A stretch of 64,000 nucleotides of DNA from Eulemur rufifrons (Eukaryota > Chordata > Mammalia > Primates > Lemuridae), in contig NC_091001.1 of the NCBI RefSeq assembly GCF_041146395.1, positions 105,546,965 through 105,610,964 on the forward strand, written 5' to 3'. The notes beneath the pieces are model-generated. The model ran no database searches, was not told the origin of the DNA, and was given only the letters and a program-made list of their open reading frames with translations. This document shows positions 23,015 to 33,429 of the stretch, piece after piece (the first letter of the stretch is position 1; each line of letters opens with the position of its first letter). Both the position numbers and the translations under genes were made by a program.

Positions 23015-24038
23015 TTAATCAAAGTATGTGCCTAAACTATTGACACAGTTTTGCTATTTTAATGGTAGCTTGTTTATGCCAACAGCAAAGAAGCCTGGAG
23101 AGGGAATGGGGATGAAACCACCAAAGGTGTTTCATTCAGCTTTTTGAGAATGGAGTATTTTTTCTTGCAAGAAGTGGTCCAAAGCCTGAAAGAAGTAGTG
23201 GTCAGTTGGTGCAAGGTTTGATGAATACAGTGAATGACAGAGAGTTTCCATGTCCAGCCTTGGTAGCTTGAACACCATTGTTTGTGGGACTTGTGGTCCA
23301 GCATTGTCTTGCAAAAGAATTGGCCTGTCTCTATTGACCAGTCTCGGCTGCTTAATTGCAAGCATGCTCATCATTTCATCCAAGTGGTTGCAGTAGACAC
23401 ACATTGTAATCAAATGACCAGGTTGTATGAAGCTGTAGAGGATAATACCAGTGCTAGACCACCAAACAGACACCATTAGCTTTTTTTTGATGAATATTTG
23501 GTTTTGGACCACATTTCAGCACTTCATCTTTATCCAACCATTGTGACGAATGCTTGCAATTGTCAAAAAAAGTCCATTTTTTTCATCACATGTAGCAATA
23601 TGGTGCAGAAATGGTTCGCCTTTATGTAGTGACAGCAAAGAAAGGCAAGCTTCCAGACAATTTCTCTTCTGATGCTGCTCATTTAATTCATGCAGGACCC
23701 ATATCCAGCTTCTTTACCTTGCTGATTTGTTTCAAATGGTCCAGTATTGTTGAAATAGTAACATCAAACCTTGCTGCTAATTCTTATGTAGGTTGAGATG
23801 GATTTGCTTCCACTATAGCTTTCAGCTCATTATTATCCACCTTGGTCTGAGGTCACCCACATGGCTCATTTTCAAGATTAAAATCACCAGAATGGAACTT
23901 CTCAAACCATCAATGTACTGTGTGTTCATTATCCACATCCTTCCCAACCACTTCATTGATATTTTGAGCTGTCTGTGCAGCAGTGGTTCCACAATGAAAC
24001 TCATTTTTGAAAATAACACAAAGTTTTGACTTAGCCAT
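23015..24038 (-). pseudogene. Mariner transposase remnant (DD34D)
   Basis: Decayed mariner transposase reading from an ATG at 24036-24038 to a stop at 23015-23017, about 341 codons, the usual family length. The N-terminal part shows the helix-turn-helix region. The catalytic triad is visible: Asp at 23585-23587 in 'TCDEK', Asp at 23306-23308 in 'LLQDNAGPQ', Asp at 23201-23203 in 'LAPTDHYFF'. The last two are 35 codons apart (34 residues between), the mariner hallmark. The C terminus ends with a tyrosine-phenylalanine-aspartate motif. In-frame stops (for example near 23908 and 23860) and frameshifts in A runs near 23577 and 23490 make it non-functional. The open piece at 23132-23512 holds the second and third Asp. 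Confidence 0.9.
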
Positions 24039-24058
24039 AGTTTCATAAAAATTGCAGT

Positions 24059-24072
24059 AAAAAAAAAAAAAC
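24059..24072 (+). repeat. Poly-A run inside mariner 5' region
   Basis: Fourteen A residues just upstream (in element orientation) of the transposase start. Probably later slippage expansion. Confidence 0.8.
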
Positions 24073-24225
24073 ACTTTGAGAGATAATCACATGCCAAACA
24101 GTAAGTTTGAAAGAATGAGGATGTATCTTCACAATAAAAATACAATAAGAAGTTTCAAAGTGAAATGTCAGAGATATCAATTGTCAAACTCAGTATTTAA
24201 GGAAATCGAACATTTCATACTTAAC

Positions 24226-24689
24226 CTAACATGTGCTGGGCTCTGAGGAGATTCATGAAGTCTACCCTTCCTTGCCCCTTCACTATCTGTCTTGCTCCTA
24301 CTTTGTCTGAGCTAAATATCCCAGAAACTACATCAATGAAATGCCCAGAAAGTGCCCATTTGCTTTGTGTTTAGATCCTGAGCCACCTAGGCTCATCAGC
24401 CACAGAACTTACTCAAGGTCCTTCCTCCTAGGATTGTCCCCAGCCACAGAGTGGTTTACGCCTTTGAACTTAACTGTTGAGCCTTCCTATAGTCTGAAAC
24501 AAGATAGGCTCTCTTACAGCTTTCCACCTGGCTGCAATTTTTATCTTCCTTCTTCAGCTTGGTCAGTGATCAATGATGTTCTGATTAATAACTTGCTCTG
24601 CCACATCTTCAGGGACATCTCCTGTCCACTGTCTCCAGGGACACCGCTTGTCCTACCTCCTCATGGCCTTGAGGGTGGCTGAAGGGCCT
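24226..24689. other. Unassigned DNA
   Basis: No repeat assigned. A 113-codon frame (24341-24682) has no domain. It lies between mariner and L2 sequence and may be very old L2. Confidence 0.35.
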
Positions 24690-25115
24690 GAGGAAGACAA
24701 ATCCTTGCCCTCCAGAATCTTTTAGAGAAAGAGCACGTGCTCAGTTCATTGATGCAAGTCCACCAAGATGCAAGCTCTACTGGAGGGACAAATAAAGTGA
24801 CATGTGAGTTCAGAGGAGGAGAACTTCTTTCTGCCAAGGAAATTAATAAAGCCTCATGAAGAAAGTGACCTTTGGACTGGGCCTTAAAGGATACATGACA
24901 TTGCAGTAGGCGGAAGGGGCAGGGTTGGAAAATCCATCCAATGCAGAAGGAGCCTCATACACAAAGGTGTGCATGTATAAAAGTGTGTGGAGACCAGTGA
25001 GTCAGCTACTGTGTCTGGATAGCACCATGCGCAAAGGAAAACAGTAGATCTAAGACAACCAGGGAGAGTGGACTTTAGAAGGCAATGGAGAGCCACCTAA
25101 ATGTTTTTAACGTGA
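24690..25115 (-). repeat. L2 LINE
   Basis: 'gaccagtgagtcagctactg', 'aatgcagaaggagcctcatac' and 'ggaccaaagg'-like blocks, 'gaaggcaatggagagccacc' and 'tttaacgtgatttgagg' match antisense L2 3' UTR and ORF2 end. Confidence 0.7.
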
Positions 25116-25284
25116 TTTGAGGTGGGTGTTATATATAATCACCTCGTTTTAAGGGAATTGCTCTTCCTAACATATCCCAAAGTTAATTTAAATAGTAATA
25201 AATGTGAACTTTAAAAATGATGAGCCTGTAAGTCATTCCCCATAGGTGAAATCAAAGGAGTTGAAAAATCCATATGATGCAGAT

Positions 25285-25640
25285 TTAACATCCATTGGTG
25301 CTTACTACATGTTAGGAAGCAACCTAAGCCTTCTATATAGAGATTCTTTTATTTAATTCTTACAAGAAGGTTATCACATCATACTATTATTTTAATATTA
25401 CATATAAGGGAAGAGTGAGGAAGAGTGTTAGAATCACATAGTCATGACTTTACGGGGCCTTGAATGCCACTCATAACCTTCTCATCAGATGGGGAAGGAA
25501 GGAAGCTCAGGAGGGGACGTGCTCTGTCTACGCCCCCTGGCAAGTTAGCGGCAGAATTGGGACTGGAAACTGGCACTGTGGCTTCGGGTTCTGAACTGCA
25601 CAGTACGGGAATCATTGTACCACGCAGGAGCCCACACCTC
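25285..25640 (-). repeat. MIR-related SINE sequence
   Basis: 'ggtgcttactacatgttagg', 'tttatttaattcttacaagaagg', 'gggaagagtgaggaag' fit antisense MIR. 25485-25640 ('cagatggggaaggaaggaagctcagg', 'caagttagcggcagaattggg') reads as a second antisense MIR core. Confidence 0.6.
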
Positions 25641-26029
25641 CCAGCGGGTCTTCGCATCCTTCTGTTCACTTATTCGCAGATCAAGTAAACAGACACCCTT
25701 CTCTCTATAATGAGAGGCTTCCAGAAACCACCACCTTCAATTATAATTGGCAATTGCTGTGATGGATTCATTTGGGTTAATCATTCCCCACCCTTCATTA
25801 TGATCTTTTAAAATTAGAATGTGCCCACGTGGGAGAGCATTTTAAGTGTGCGCCACCTTCATGTGAGTTCATCAGAGGTTTTTACACCCCACCCCTTGCT
25901 GCCCCAGAGGAGGAAAAGGCTGGGTTGCATTGGCACCAGAAGCTCATGGGGTAAAAAGAAGGAGCTCTGAGGGCAGAATGTGTAGGCAAAGCAGATGGTT
26001 TTTGGTTAGTTTTAAATTTACAGTTGGCA
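25641..26029. other. Unassigned DNA
   Basis: No repeat or exon recognised. Confidence 0.4.
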
Positions 26030-26330
26030 CTAGACTCTTTCTATTTCATGAATTCCAATTCCTGCCATTCCCCTCTTATTACCCTGTGCTAAGGCCAACC
26101 TTCCCCCATGTCTAGCTCTGTATAATGTTTGACGGATAATTTTACATAATAACTTAATCTCATGCCACCTCTGCTCCTGTGGCTTTCCTTCCATTGTTGT
26201 GTTTGGTTGTATCTGACCCTGCTATTCCCAGGAATCCTTCCTGAATCTACCCCAGCCAGCTCTGAGCACACATTTATACCGTCTTTTCCTCACTATTTGG
26301 CATTGGGTGATGCATGTGCTGTAACTCTTT
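26030..26330 (+). repeat. Possible L2 LINE
   Basis: Pyrimidine-rich with L2-like wording ('ccacctctgctcctgtggc', 'ggaatccttcctgaatctacccc'). Diverged, hence low confidence. Confidence 0.4.
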
Positions 26331-26344
26331 GCAGACTGTTTCAT

Positions 26345-26460
26345 CTGTGTGTGCCGTGGAGAGAGAAAGTGAGGTAACAGAGAACCCTGATTCTGGTTCC
26401 AGCTCCCCACTCACTAACCCATGGCAAGTTCCGGTTTCCTCCTCCATGAAATAGCTCCGC
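26345..26460 (+). repeat. MIR SINE fragment
   Basis: 'aaccctgattctggttccagctccccactcac' and 'ggtttcctcctccatgaaatag' follow the sense MIR core. Confidence 0.5.
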
Positions 26461-26604
26461 AGCCAGGAGGAGGGAGATTGTGTCAAACGTCCCTTCCAAA
26501 ACTAAACACAAGAGCCTTAGTTTTTGATGGATTACTATGCTCTCAGAGTACAAGAGTGAGTTCCCCATTTTTCTTGGAGTCTGTGCTTTACCTTGAATAG
26601 AGGC

Positions 26605-26810
26605 AGAATGGCACAGTGGCAAGAATATTCAGCCCCAGGTCACAGGCTTGTGCAAAGGATTCAGTTTCACTGTTAACGTTCTGCATGACCTTGGATAAGT
26701 CTCTTCAGCACACTAAGCCTTGATTTCCTCATCTACAAATTAGTGATAAGAAGGTCTAACTCATCTCTGTGGGGAGGACTAAATGAGATAAAGTGGAACA
26801 GTGTAGCCCA
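26605..26810 (+). repeat. MIR SINE, near full length
   Basis: 'gaatggcacagtggcaag', 'ctgcatgaccttggataag', 'gatttcctcatctacaaattag', 'tctgtggggaggactaaatgagataaag' follow the sense MIR order. Confidence 0.75.
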
Positions 26811-26979
26811 TGTGATAACTTCCAAAAATGTTGAGTTACAATCGCACAAAGGGGATAGTCAGCACTGGCTGTTACAAGTGAGAGTTTATCTGGTTGGATT
26901 TGACATAATTGTAACTATCACCAGACTCTCTATTGTCCAAAATGAGGGGTTCTTCTGTTACAGAGATAGATTGTAACAC

Positions 26980-27380
26980 ACTTAGTGGCAAGGCTGTTGC
27001 TGAGTTTGCAATCAAGGACGTCCTGGAGAATCCATAATTAACTCAGTGTTCGGTAGAATCTCATTCGTACTTTGAAATATTTAGCACAATGATATGTACC
27101 GCTACACTTGCAGTTCCAAGATTAAGAAAAAAAAAGTAAACGCCATCATAAACAGATCTATAATCATTGAGATGTTTTCAATAAACCATAATGAAATTTA
27201 TTATTATTTCACCTATAAGACTAAATGGATTTGCAGATGGATAAGGATCAGCTTAGCTCATCTCCTTCTGTGAAATTGCCCATTCAGATCTGCCCACTGC
27301 AATATATTCAGGAGTGATTTGCAGCAAATTAGCTCAAGTGACTTCACATTACAACCTTCCACTAAGGATATTTTCCTAAT
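26980..27380. promoter_or_regulatory. Candidate conserved non-coding segment
   Basis: Non-repetitive AT-rich segment with several homeodomain/forkhead-like cores: 'ccataattaactcag', 'ccatcataaacagatc', 'ataatcattgag', 'caataaaccataatg'. No coding frame. Function is inference. Confidence 0.2.
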
Positions 27381-27609
27381 AGGTCCTGTTTCTTCCTGGG
27401 TCTTCAAAGTCGTCTTTTGTTTTTGTTCTTGAATTTCAAAAGGGCTTAAGACAGTTTAAAGTAGGCCAATAAAATGTAATAAAATTGATTAAGGAATGTA
27501 AAGAAAATGAGCTCCAGGGCCAGAAAATTAAAACTTGAGTATACTTATAGTCAGGTAGAGAAAGCAGCGAAGAGCATGGTGAAAGTGTGTGTATTTCACA
27601 GGCTTTACC

Positions 27610-27760
27610 CTACATGGTAATATATTTGTTGAGCACCTACTATGTACAAGAAATTAGAATACTAGTAAAACCTGGCACTCGCCCTCAAGATATCCCTAGT
27701 GACAGAGTGACAGGAATTAGCACCAAGGTGAGGAATGTATGTGAAGAGTTTGACACTGGG
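27610..27760 (-). repeat. L2 LINE 3' fragment
   Basis: 'tttgttgagcacctactatgtac', 'ctggcactcgccctcaag' match the antisense L2 end. Confidence 0.65.
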
Positions 27761-27764
27761 GAGA

Positions 27765-28677
27765 TGCATTATTTTTCTACGGCCTCTGTAACAAATTGCC
27801 ACTAACTTAATGGCTTAAAAACACACAGTTACCATCATGAAGTTCTGTAGGCCAGAAGTCCAACACAGATCTCCCAAGGCTAAAATTGGGTGTCTGCAGG
27901 GTGTGTGCCTTCTGGAGGTTCTAAGGGAGAGTCTTTCCTTTGCCTTTTCCAGTTTCTGAGACCACCCACATGCCCCGGCTTGCAGCTCCTTCCTCCATCT
28001 TCTAAGTTTGGATATAGTCCTTCTCCCCCTGGGCGACTCTCACCTACTCTCCTGCCTCCCTCTTTAGATTTTAAGGACCAGTATTAGTTTTCTAGGGCTG
28101 CTGTAACTAAGTACAAAGTCAAAAACCGAGTGGCTTAAACAACAGAAATGGATTCTCCCACAGTTTTGGAGGCCAGAGCCTGAGATGAAGGTGTCAGGGT
28201 TGGTTCCTTCTGAGGGATGTGGGGGAGAATCTTTTCCTAGCTCCCGGTGGTTTGCCAGCCATCCCTGGCACTCTTGGCTTGTAGAAGCATCTCCCTGACG
28301 TCTGCCTTCACCTCCACATGGCGTTCTCCCTGTGTGCGTGTCTGTGTCCACATTTCCCCTTTTTATAAGGGCAGCATTGTGTTGGATTAGGGATCCACCC
28401 TACGCCAGAATGACCTCATCTTAACTAATTATTCTGCAATCACACTATTGTCAAATAAGGTCACGCTATGAAGTACTGGGGGTTAGGATTTCAACCTAGG
28501 AATTTGGGGAGAACAGAATTAACCCTATAACAGGATCCTTGTGATCACACTGGTCCCAGCCAGACGATGCAGGATCGTCTCCCTGTCACAATAGCCACAT
28601 CTGCAAGGCAACATATTAATAGGCGCCATGGATTGGGAGGAGGACATCCTCGGGGAGCTGTTATTCTGTCTGTCAGA
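27765..28677 (-). mobile_element. Older MaLR LTR split by another LTR
   Basis: Part one 27765-28079 ('ggcctctgtaacaaattgcc', 'tcttctaag', 'agattttaaggacc'); part two 28533-28677 ('atccttgtgatcacactgg', 'aacatattaataggcgcc', 'aggacatcctcggg', 'gttattctgtctgtca'). Together they form one antisense MLT1-type LTR; the interruption falls in its 'ttttaaggaccc/ttgtgat' region. Confidence 0.78.
28080..28532 (-). mobile_element. Younger MaLR LTR nested in an LTR
   Basis: Antisense LTR: 'ttagttttctagggctgctg', 'gtggcttaaacaacag', 'tgacctcatcttaactaat', 'gttaggatttcaacctagg', ending 'taaccctataaca'. Flanked by GGACC (28075-28079) and GGATC (28533-28537), a plausible decayed 5-bp duplication (4 of 5). 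Confidence 0.82.
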
Positions 28678-29014
28678 GGAGGCTCCAGGGGCCAGATAGT
28701 GAAGACCTAAAGGATGAGGGCGAACTTGTCTGAGGGAGGGCATTTGTGGTGGAGGACATGCCAGACAGAAGGAGCTGCAGCCCTGGATATATGGAAAACA
28801 ATAGTGTATTCAGCAGACCACATGGAGCCACGCAGCTGAAAAGCTTTTATGCTCAGGTTGGTTAACTGTTCTTTCCATCCGACAGCACCTTCTCCAGGTT
28901 TCCACGATACCACAGTCTGCTTGTGTTCTGTCAAATACCCTCGCGACTCTTTCGCAGTCTTCTCCAGGAGGCAGCACGTCACAGTTGCTGGCCACATCCT
29001 GCTTGCTCCTGCTT
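28678..29014. other. Unassigned DNA
   Basis: GC-richer, with a 135-codon minus frame (28707-29114) that runs across into a Charlie fragment and has no domain. No repeat assigned. Confidence 0.35.
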
Positions 29015-29178
29015 TTGCAGATAAATTTTTCTTGGAACCCAGCCAGGTTTCTCTATTGTCCATAGCTGCTTTCATGCTGCAACGGCAGTGCTGAGTAGCT
29101 GCAGCAGGGACCATATGGCCTTTAGGGATGAAAATGTCTTTGGCCTGGCCTTCTATAGAAAAAGTTTTCCAAAACCTG
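29015..29178 (-). mobile_element. hAT-Charlie MITE-like fragment
   Basis: 'tctattgtccatagctgctttcatgctgcaacgg', 'gaccatatggcctttaggg', 'tagaaaaagttttcc...cctg' follow the antisense order of a Charlie-type non-autonomous element. Same family as the copy at 59448-59658. Confidence 0.75.
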
Positions 29179-29369
29179 GTCTACCTGCTTTGCCGGATTC
29201 TTCTCCTCCTGGTTTCAGAGGGCCCCAGGATTCCATTTTTCATTCGTCTTCTCTTTTCTATCCACATTCTTTAGGTGATCTTAGCCAGTCCTCTGACTGC
29301 GGCTACCACCCTCCTGCTGATGGTGCTAAAATGTATATAAGCAATTCTGGCCCTTCCCTGTGAGCTCCA

Positions 29370-30905
29370 GACACAAATGTCACACGGCTTTCTCAACAGC
29401 TCCACTTGGATCATCAACATGTATTTCAAATATAACATTTCCAAAAAAGAATTCTTGAATTCTCTCAAATGCCCTAATCCATTCCTTCCCTAGTAAGTGC
29501 CATCTTACCTACTCAGTTGCTCAAGTCAAATATCTAGGACAAAGCCTCGATTTCTCTCTTCCCTTCACCCTTTTATCCAATCTGTTAGCAATCCAGTGTG
29601 CACGGCTTCTGAAATATGCCCAAATCTCAACCAGTCTCATGACCTACTTACTACCTATAGCTTCCCTCCCCTTCACATCGACACCACCTCTCACCTGTAC
29701 TATCGTAATGCCACCTACTGTCCTTGCTCATACTCACCTTCTCCCTCCCTACAGCAAATTCACTCATTGGCAGGCTAGTAATCTTTTGAAAAAGTAAATC
29801 TGAAGAAAGCCTCTCTCCCCATTGTGTCTTCTTGGTGCCCTTGTTGAAAATCAGTTGATCATATATGCCTGGGAGTTTTATCTGGACTCTGTTCAATTGG
29901 TGTATGTGTCTGTTTTTATGTCAGTTTCAGGCCATTTTGATTACCGTAGCTTTGCAATATGATTTGAAATCAGGAAGTGGGATGTCTCCAATTTTGCTTT
30001 TCTTAAGATTACTTGGGCTGTATGGGGTCTTTTGTGAATTCATACAAATTTTAGAATTGTTTTTTCCCATTTTTGTGAAGAATGCCATTGGAATTTTGAT
30101 AGAGATTGCATTGAATCATATATTGCTTTGAGTTTATATGGAAATTTGAACAATATTATTTTTTCCTATCCATGATCATGGGATGTCTTTCTATTTATTT
30201 GTATTTTCTTCAATTTCTGTCATTAGTGTTTTATATTATCACTGTGCAGATCTCTCACCTCCTTGGTTAAATTTATTCCTAAGTATTTTATGGACTGTGA
30301 TCTTACACCATACATAAAAATCAACTCAAAGGGGATTAAAGACCTAAACGTAAGATCTGATTCCAGAAAACTCCTAGAAGTTTTTGGTGTATCAAAATAT
30401 CATGTTGTAGACATTAAATATAAATAATAAAAAAATTAAATAGTAAATCTGACATTATTGCTTTTTCTCCAATGAATTCCCATATCACTTTAAAAAAAAA
30501 TCAAATTTCCATGCTATGGCCAAAAAGACCTCCATGGCTCCGTGTGGTGGGCCCTGTCGGTCTCTGCTTCCAGCTCTCCCTGGCTTGGGGCACCTACTGC
30601 CCTGGCCTTCATTCCGGGGAACTTCCCATCCCTGGAGATCCATGTAGTTATACTTCCTTCTGCATGGACACTGGCTCCTCTTATCATTTTGACCTCAGTT
30701 TCAATGCTACCCCCTTGGAGTTCTCCTCTGACCCTCCTTGCTAAATATCCTTCCCCCACAATTCTCCCTCTCATGCCCCACTTTTATATATATATTTTTT
30801 CATTTTCTGAATTTATCGTATTTTTTTTTATTGCTTACCCTTTCCATCAGACTCTCTCTTCCCCAGTCCCTGTCCCACAACGTTGGGATGCAAGTTACAT
30901 GAGCT
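29370..30905 (+). repeat. L2 LINE split by L1
   Basis: Left part 29370-29803 ('caacagctccacttggatc', 'caaatatctaggacaaagcc', 'gtaatgccacctactg', 'taatcttttgaaaaagtaaatc'); right part 30442-30905 ('cattattgctttttctcc', 'catgctatggccaaaaagacctcc', 'ccctggcttggggcacctac', 'cccctctcatg'-like order). They join exactly across the L1 target site. Confidence 0.75.
29804..30441 (+). mobile_element. L1 insertion with 5' inversion
   Basis: 29804-30293 is antisense L1 ORF2 ('tctctccccattgtgtcttc', 'ccattttgattaccgtagc', 'gatctctcacctccttgg'). From about 30294 the sequence is sense ORF2 ('gatcttacaccatac', 'aaactcctagaag'), then the 3' terminus 'gtatcaaaatatcatgttg' and an A-rich tail. Flanked by an exact 11-bp duplication AGTAAATCTGA at 29793-29803 and 30442-30452. 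Classic twin-priming product; internal segment between the sense ORF2 piece and 3' end is missing. Confidence 0.92.
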
Positions 30906-31829
30906 GAGGACTTGCTCTTGGTTAGCAAAGACTTCATGAAAGAGGCAACCTGGGTGCTGCTCAGGTGATCTCCCAGCCTTCCAGGAGAGGAAAAGGTCCA
31001 TTAAATTAAAGAGATGAGCATGGGAGGAGGGAAAGTGATGTGAATTAGCAATAGAGGGAAAAGATTGCAGGAGGAGGCTCTCAGAAACTGAGGGAAGAGA
31101 AGGTGGTAGTGTGGTATTTATCTCTGTACTTTTAGCTCTCTTGCCTTTGACCCTGGCAGTAGAGGCCCCTGACCTGGGCTTTTACTTTAGAGGTCACTCC
31201 TTGGTCCTCCTTTGGCTCTGACCCTTCCCACTGGTGAGTACTGTCTGTTGGGAGAATAAAGCATACCCATCTGGAGCCTGTGCCCTCCCTTCTAGACTAA
31301 AATCTGGACCTTAGATGTTTCTGCCCAAACAGCCTGAGCCTGCTTCTCCTTGGTTCTGCATAAGCCTCTTCCCCAAGTTCATTATCACAAGTAGACCATG
31401 CCACTGGAGCATGCTCATTAGGCCACAGCTGTGGTCAAGGGATGGCTGTTTGCAGGAGGGGTGGGCTGATGTGGGGCATGCAGGCTATGGTATCAAATTG
31501 CACACATCTCAGGCCTTTCCTGGTGCAGGTCAGAGTCAGGTGGAAAGAGGAGAGTTGTGGGCAGCAGGTGGTTGACAGGGAATGTGGGTTGGCTTTGCTT
31601 GTCCTCCACATTCCAAGGGAAACTCTGAGAACTAAATTCTATCTTGGCCTGTCATGTCATTGCACAGCTCTCTTTGTCTAAAGAAGGAGGAGGGGACATA
31701 TTTAACAGACTGTTTTCTTGATTTATAACTCTTAGGATGTGTGTCCCCCATTTGTTCTCTTGCCCCAGCCTCTGCAAGTGTCAGAGGAAGGTCTGCTCCC
31801 TGCCTTAGCATATGGCCTGCCTCTTAGCC
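30906..31829. other. Unassigned GC-balanced DNA
   Basis: About 0.9 kb without a recognised repeat. Frames of 79-86 codons at 31315-31681 are not protein-like. May contain a decayed LTR or single-copy DNA. Confidence 0.35.
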
Positions 31830-31945
31830 ATTATAAGTAGCCAGCACTTGCTGAATTCTTACTATGACAGCACACAGTTCTCTAAGCACTTTATATGCAT
31901 TAACTCATTTAATCATCACAATAACAGATGCCAGGTAAATTGTAT
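31830..31945 (-). repeat. MIR SINE fragment
   Basis: 'ccagcacttgctgaattcttactatg', 'ctaagcactttatatgcattaactcatttaatcatcac' is a clear antisense MIR 3' half. Confidence 0.75.
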
Positions 31946-32187
31946 TAAATGCTTGGAGGGAATTAAGAGACCCAAAAAGCCTCCCAGCATCTCTTTGTTC
32001 TGGTCTTCACTTCCAGCCACGATTTGTCACAATCCTGCCTGTTTATTACCATGTTCCATTTGGCCTCAGAGGTAAATGTACCCTGCTTTCTCCATGATGA
32101 CTGTCTAAATTGCTTTTAGGACTTTTTCCCTAGTGTTCAACCGAATCTGCCTTAGCCCATAGGAATCCCTAGAAACCACATTTAGAA

Positions 32188-32654
32188 TGTTTGGGGACAG
32201 AATAATGTCCCCCAAAGACATCTATATCCTAATCCCTGGAACATGTTAATATGTTATTACATAGCAGAAGGGATTTGCAGATGTGATGAAGGATCTTGAG
32301 ATGTGGAGATTATCCTCAATTATCCAGGTAGGTGGAATCTAATCACAGTGGGCTTTATAAGAGGGTGGTAGGAGGGGGAGAGTTAGAGAAAGAGACTTGA
32401 TGATGGAAGCCGAACTTGGAGTGATGCCATTGCTAGCTGGGGCCACCTGGCAAGGACTGCGGGTGCCTCTAGAAGCTGGAAAAAGCAAGGAAACAGATCA
32501 TTTTCTAGAGCCTCTAGGAGGAATGCAGCTCTGCTGAAACTTTGGTTTTAGCCCAGTGAGACTCATTTCGGACTTATGACCTCCACAGTATTTGTATTGC
32601 TGTAAGTCACAAAGTTCGTGGTAATTTGTTACAGCAACAATAGAAAATTAATAT
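32188..32654 (+). mobile_element. MaLR (MLT1-type) solo LTR
   Basis: Sense LTR: 'tgtttggggacagaataatg', 'atcctaatccctggaacatg', 'gggatttgcagatgtgatgaagg', 'gagattatcctcaattatcc', 'ctctagaagctggaaaaagc', 'ttttagcccagtgagac', 'ggtaatttgttacagcaac'. No clean target duplication seen. Confidence 0.85.
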
Positions 32655-32704
32655 ACTAGGCTTCTTATTTGTTCAGTTTTACTGAGGTGAGCAAGTTATA
32701 GAAT

Positions 32705-32905
32705 AAACATCTCTGGATTAGAAGACAAAACACCTGGTTCCAGGTTCAACTTTATTAAAAACTAGGCAAGTAAACTTGGAAAAGTCACTATCTCTCTGAG
32801 CCATGTTTCCTCATCTATAACATATGATAGCATAACCTTCCTCAGAAGAGGTTGTGAGAATTACATATTCTAAGACATTAAAGTGCTTTATGAACTGTAC
32901 CCCAC
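32705..32905 (+). repeat. MIR SINE
   Basis: 'ctctggattagaagac', 'acttggaaaagtcactatctctctgagcc', 'tttcctcatctataacatatg', 'agaggttgtgagaattacatattc' follow sense MIR. Confidence 0.7.
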
Positions 32906-33039
32906 AAATTATTATTGTTATTTTCAAGGTGCCTTCCTTGTGTTCTGCTCTATCTCGCTGTCTGATTTTTCCAGCTGCTTTTATATTTTTCCCAATTCCC
33001 CTCAAGATTATAGGTAGATAAAACCCCAAGGTTAAAAAT

Positions 33040-33410
33040 AATAAATTTTAGTTATTTTATTATTTCTATGTAAATGATATGTGCCTACTGTAAACATAAA
33101 ACTTTTCAAACAACTCTGAATAATATGGATATAATAAAAACAACCACAAATCATAACACTCAGAGTCAATCATAATCATTTCAGCAACCATCCTTCTAGA
33201 AAGTTCTTTATTCCTGCACAGGAGCACATGTTCATGAAAACTTTTACTTTTATACTCTTAGTATCCATGTTGTTAAGTAATATTTTCATTTCAATATTAT
33301 ATTTCAGACACGGTTGTGTGTTAACAAGTCTTGTTTTTAATTTATGTGTAATGGCCATAGACTGTTTTCTGGATCACTGTGATTTTCTTAGCAAGCCTCC
33401 TGAATGAACA
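33040..33410 (-). repeat. Old L1 (L1ME-like) fragment
   Basis: 'aaccacaaatcataacactcagag', 'catttcagcaaccatccttctag' and the following order resemble the antisense 3' UTR of old L1. Strongly decayed. Confidence 0.45.
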
Positions 33411-33429
33411 TTTAGTCTTCTGGTGTTAC

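Larger units (their letters stand above)
22953..24223 (-). mobile_element. Mariner DNA transposon, near full length
   Basis: About 1.27 kb element with terminal inverted repeats: 22953-22973 on the plus strand and the reverse complement of 24203-24223 match at 17 of 21 positions ('ta(a/g)tatgaaat' core). True outer ends may extend several bases. Between them lies a decayed transposase in the minus direction. Length and layout fit a Tc1/mariner element of about 1.3 kb; I recall related copies as HSMAR families but do not assign one. Confidence 0.9.

Noticed and set aside
23132..23512. 126-codon frame as a standalone gene
   Set aside because: It is the C-terminal catalytic part of the decayed mariner transposase.
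28075..28537. Perfect duplication at the nested LTR
   Set aside because: Only 4 of 5 bases agree and the LTR edge is ambiguous by one or two bases, so it is recorded as plausible only.
28707..29114. 135-codon minus-strand frame as a gene
   Set aside because: Runs into a Charlie transposon fragment and shows no domain.
32183..32660. Target duplication around the MaLR LTR at 32188
   Set aside because: Flanks TAGAA and CTAGG do not match; no alternative boundary gives a clean repeat.
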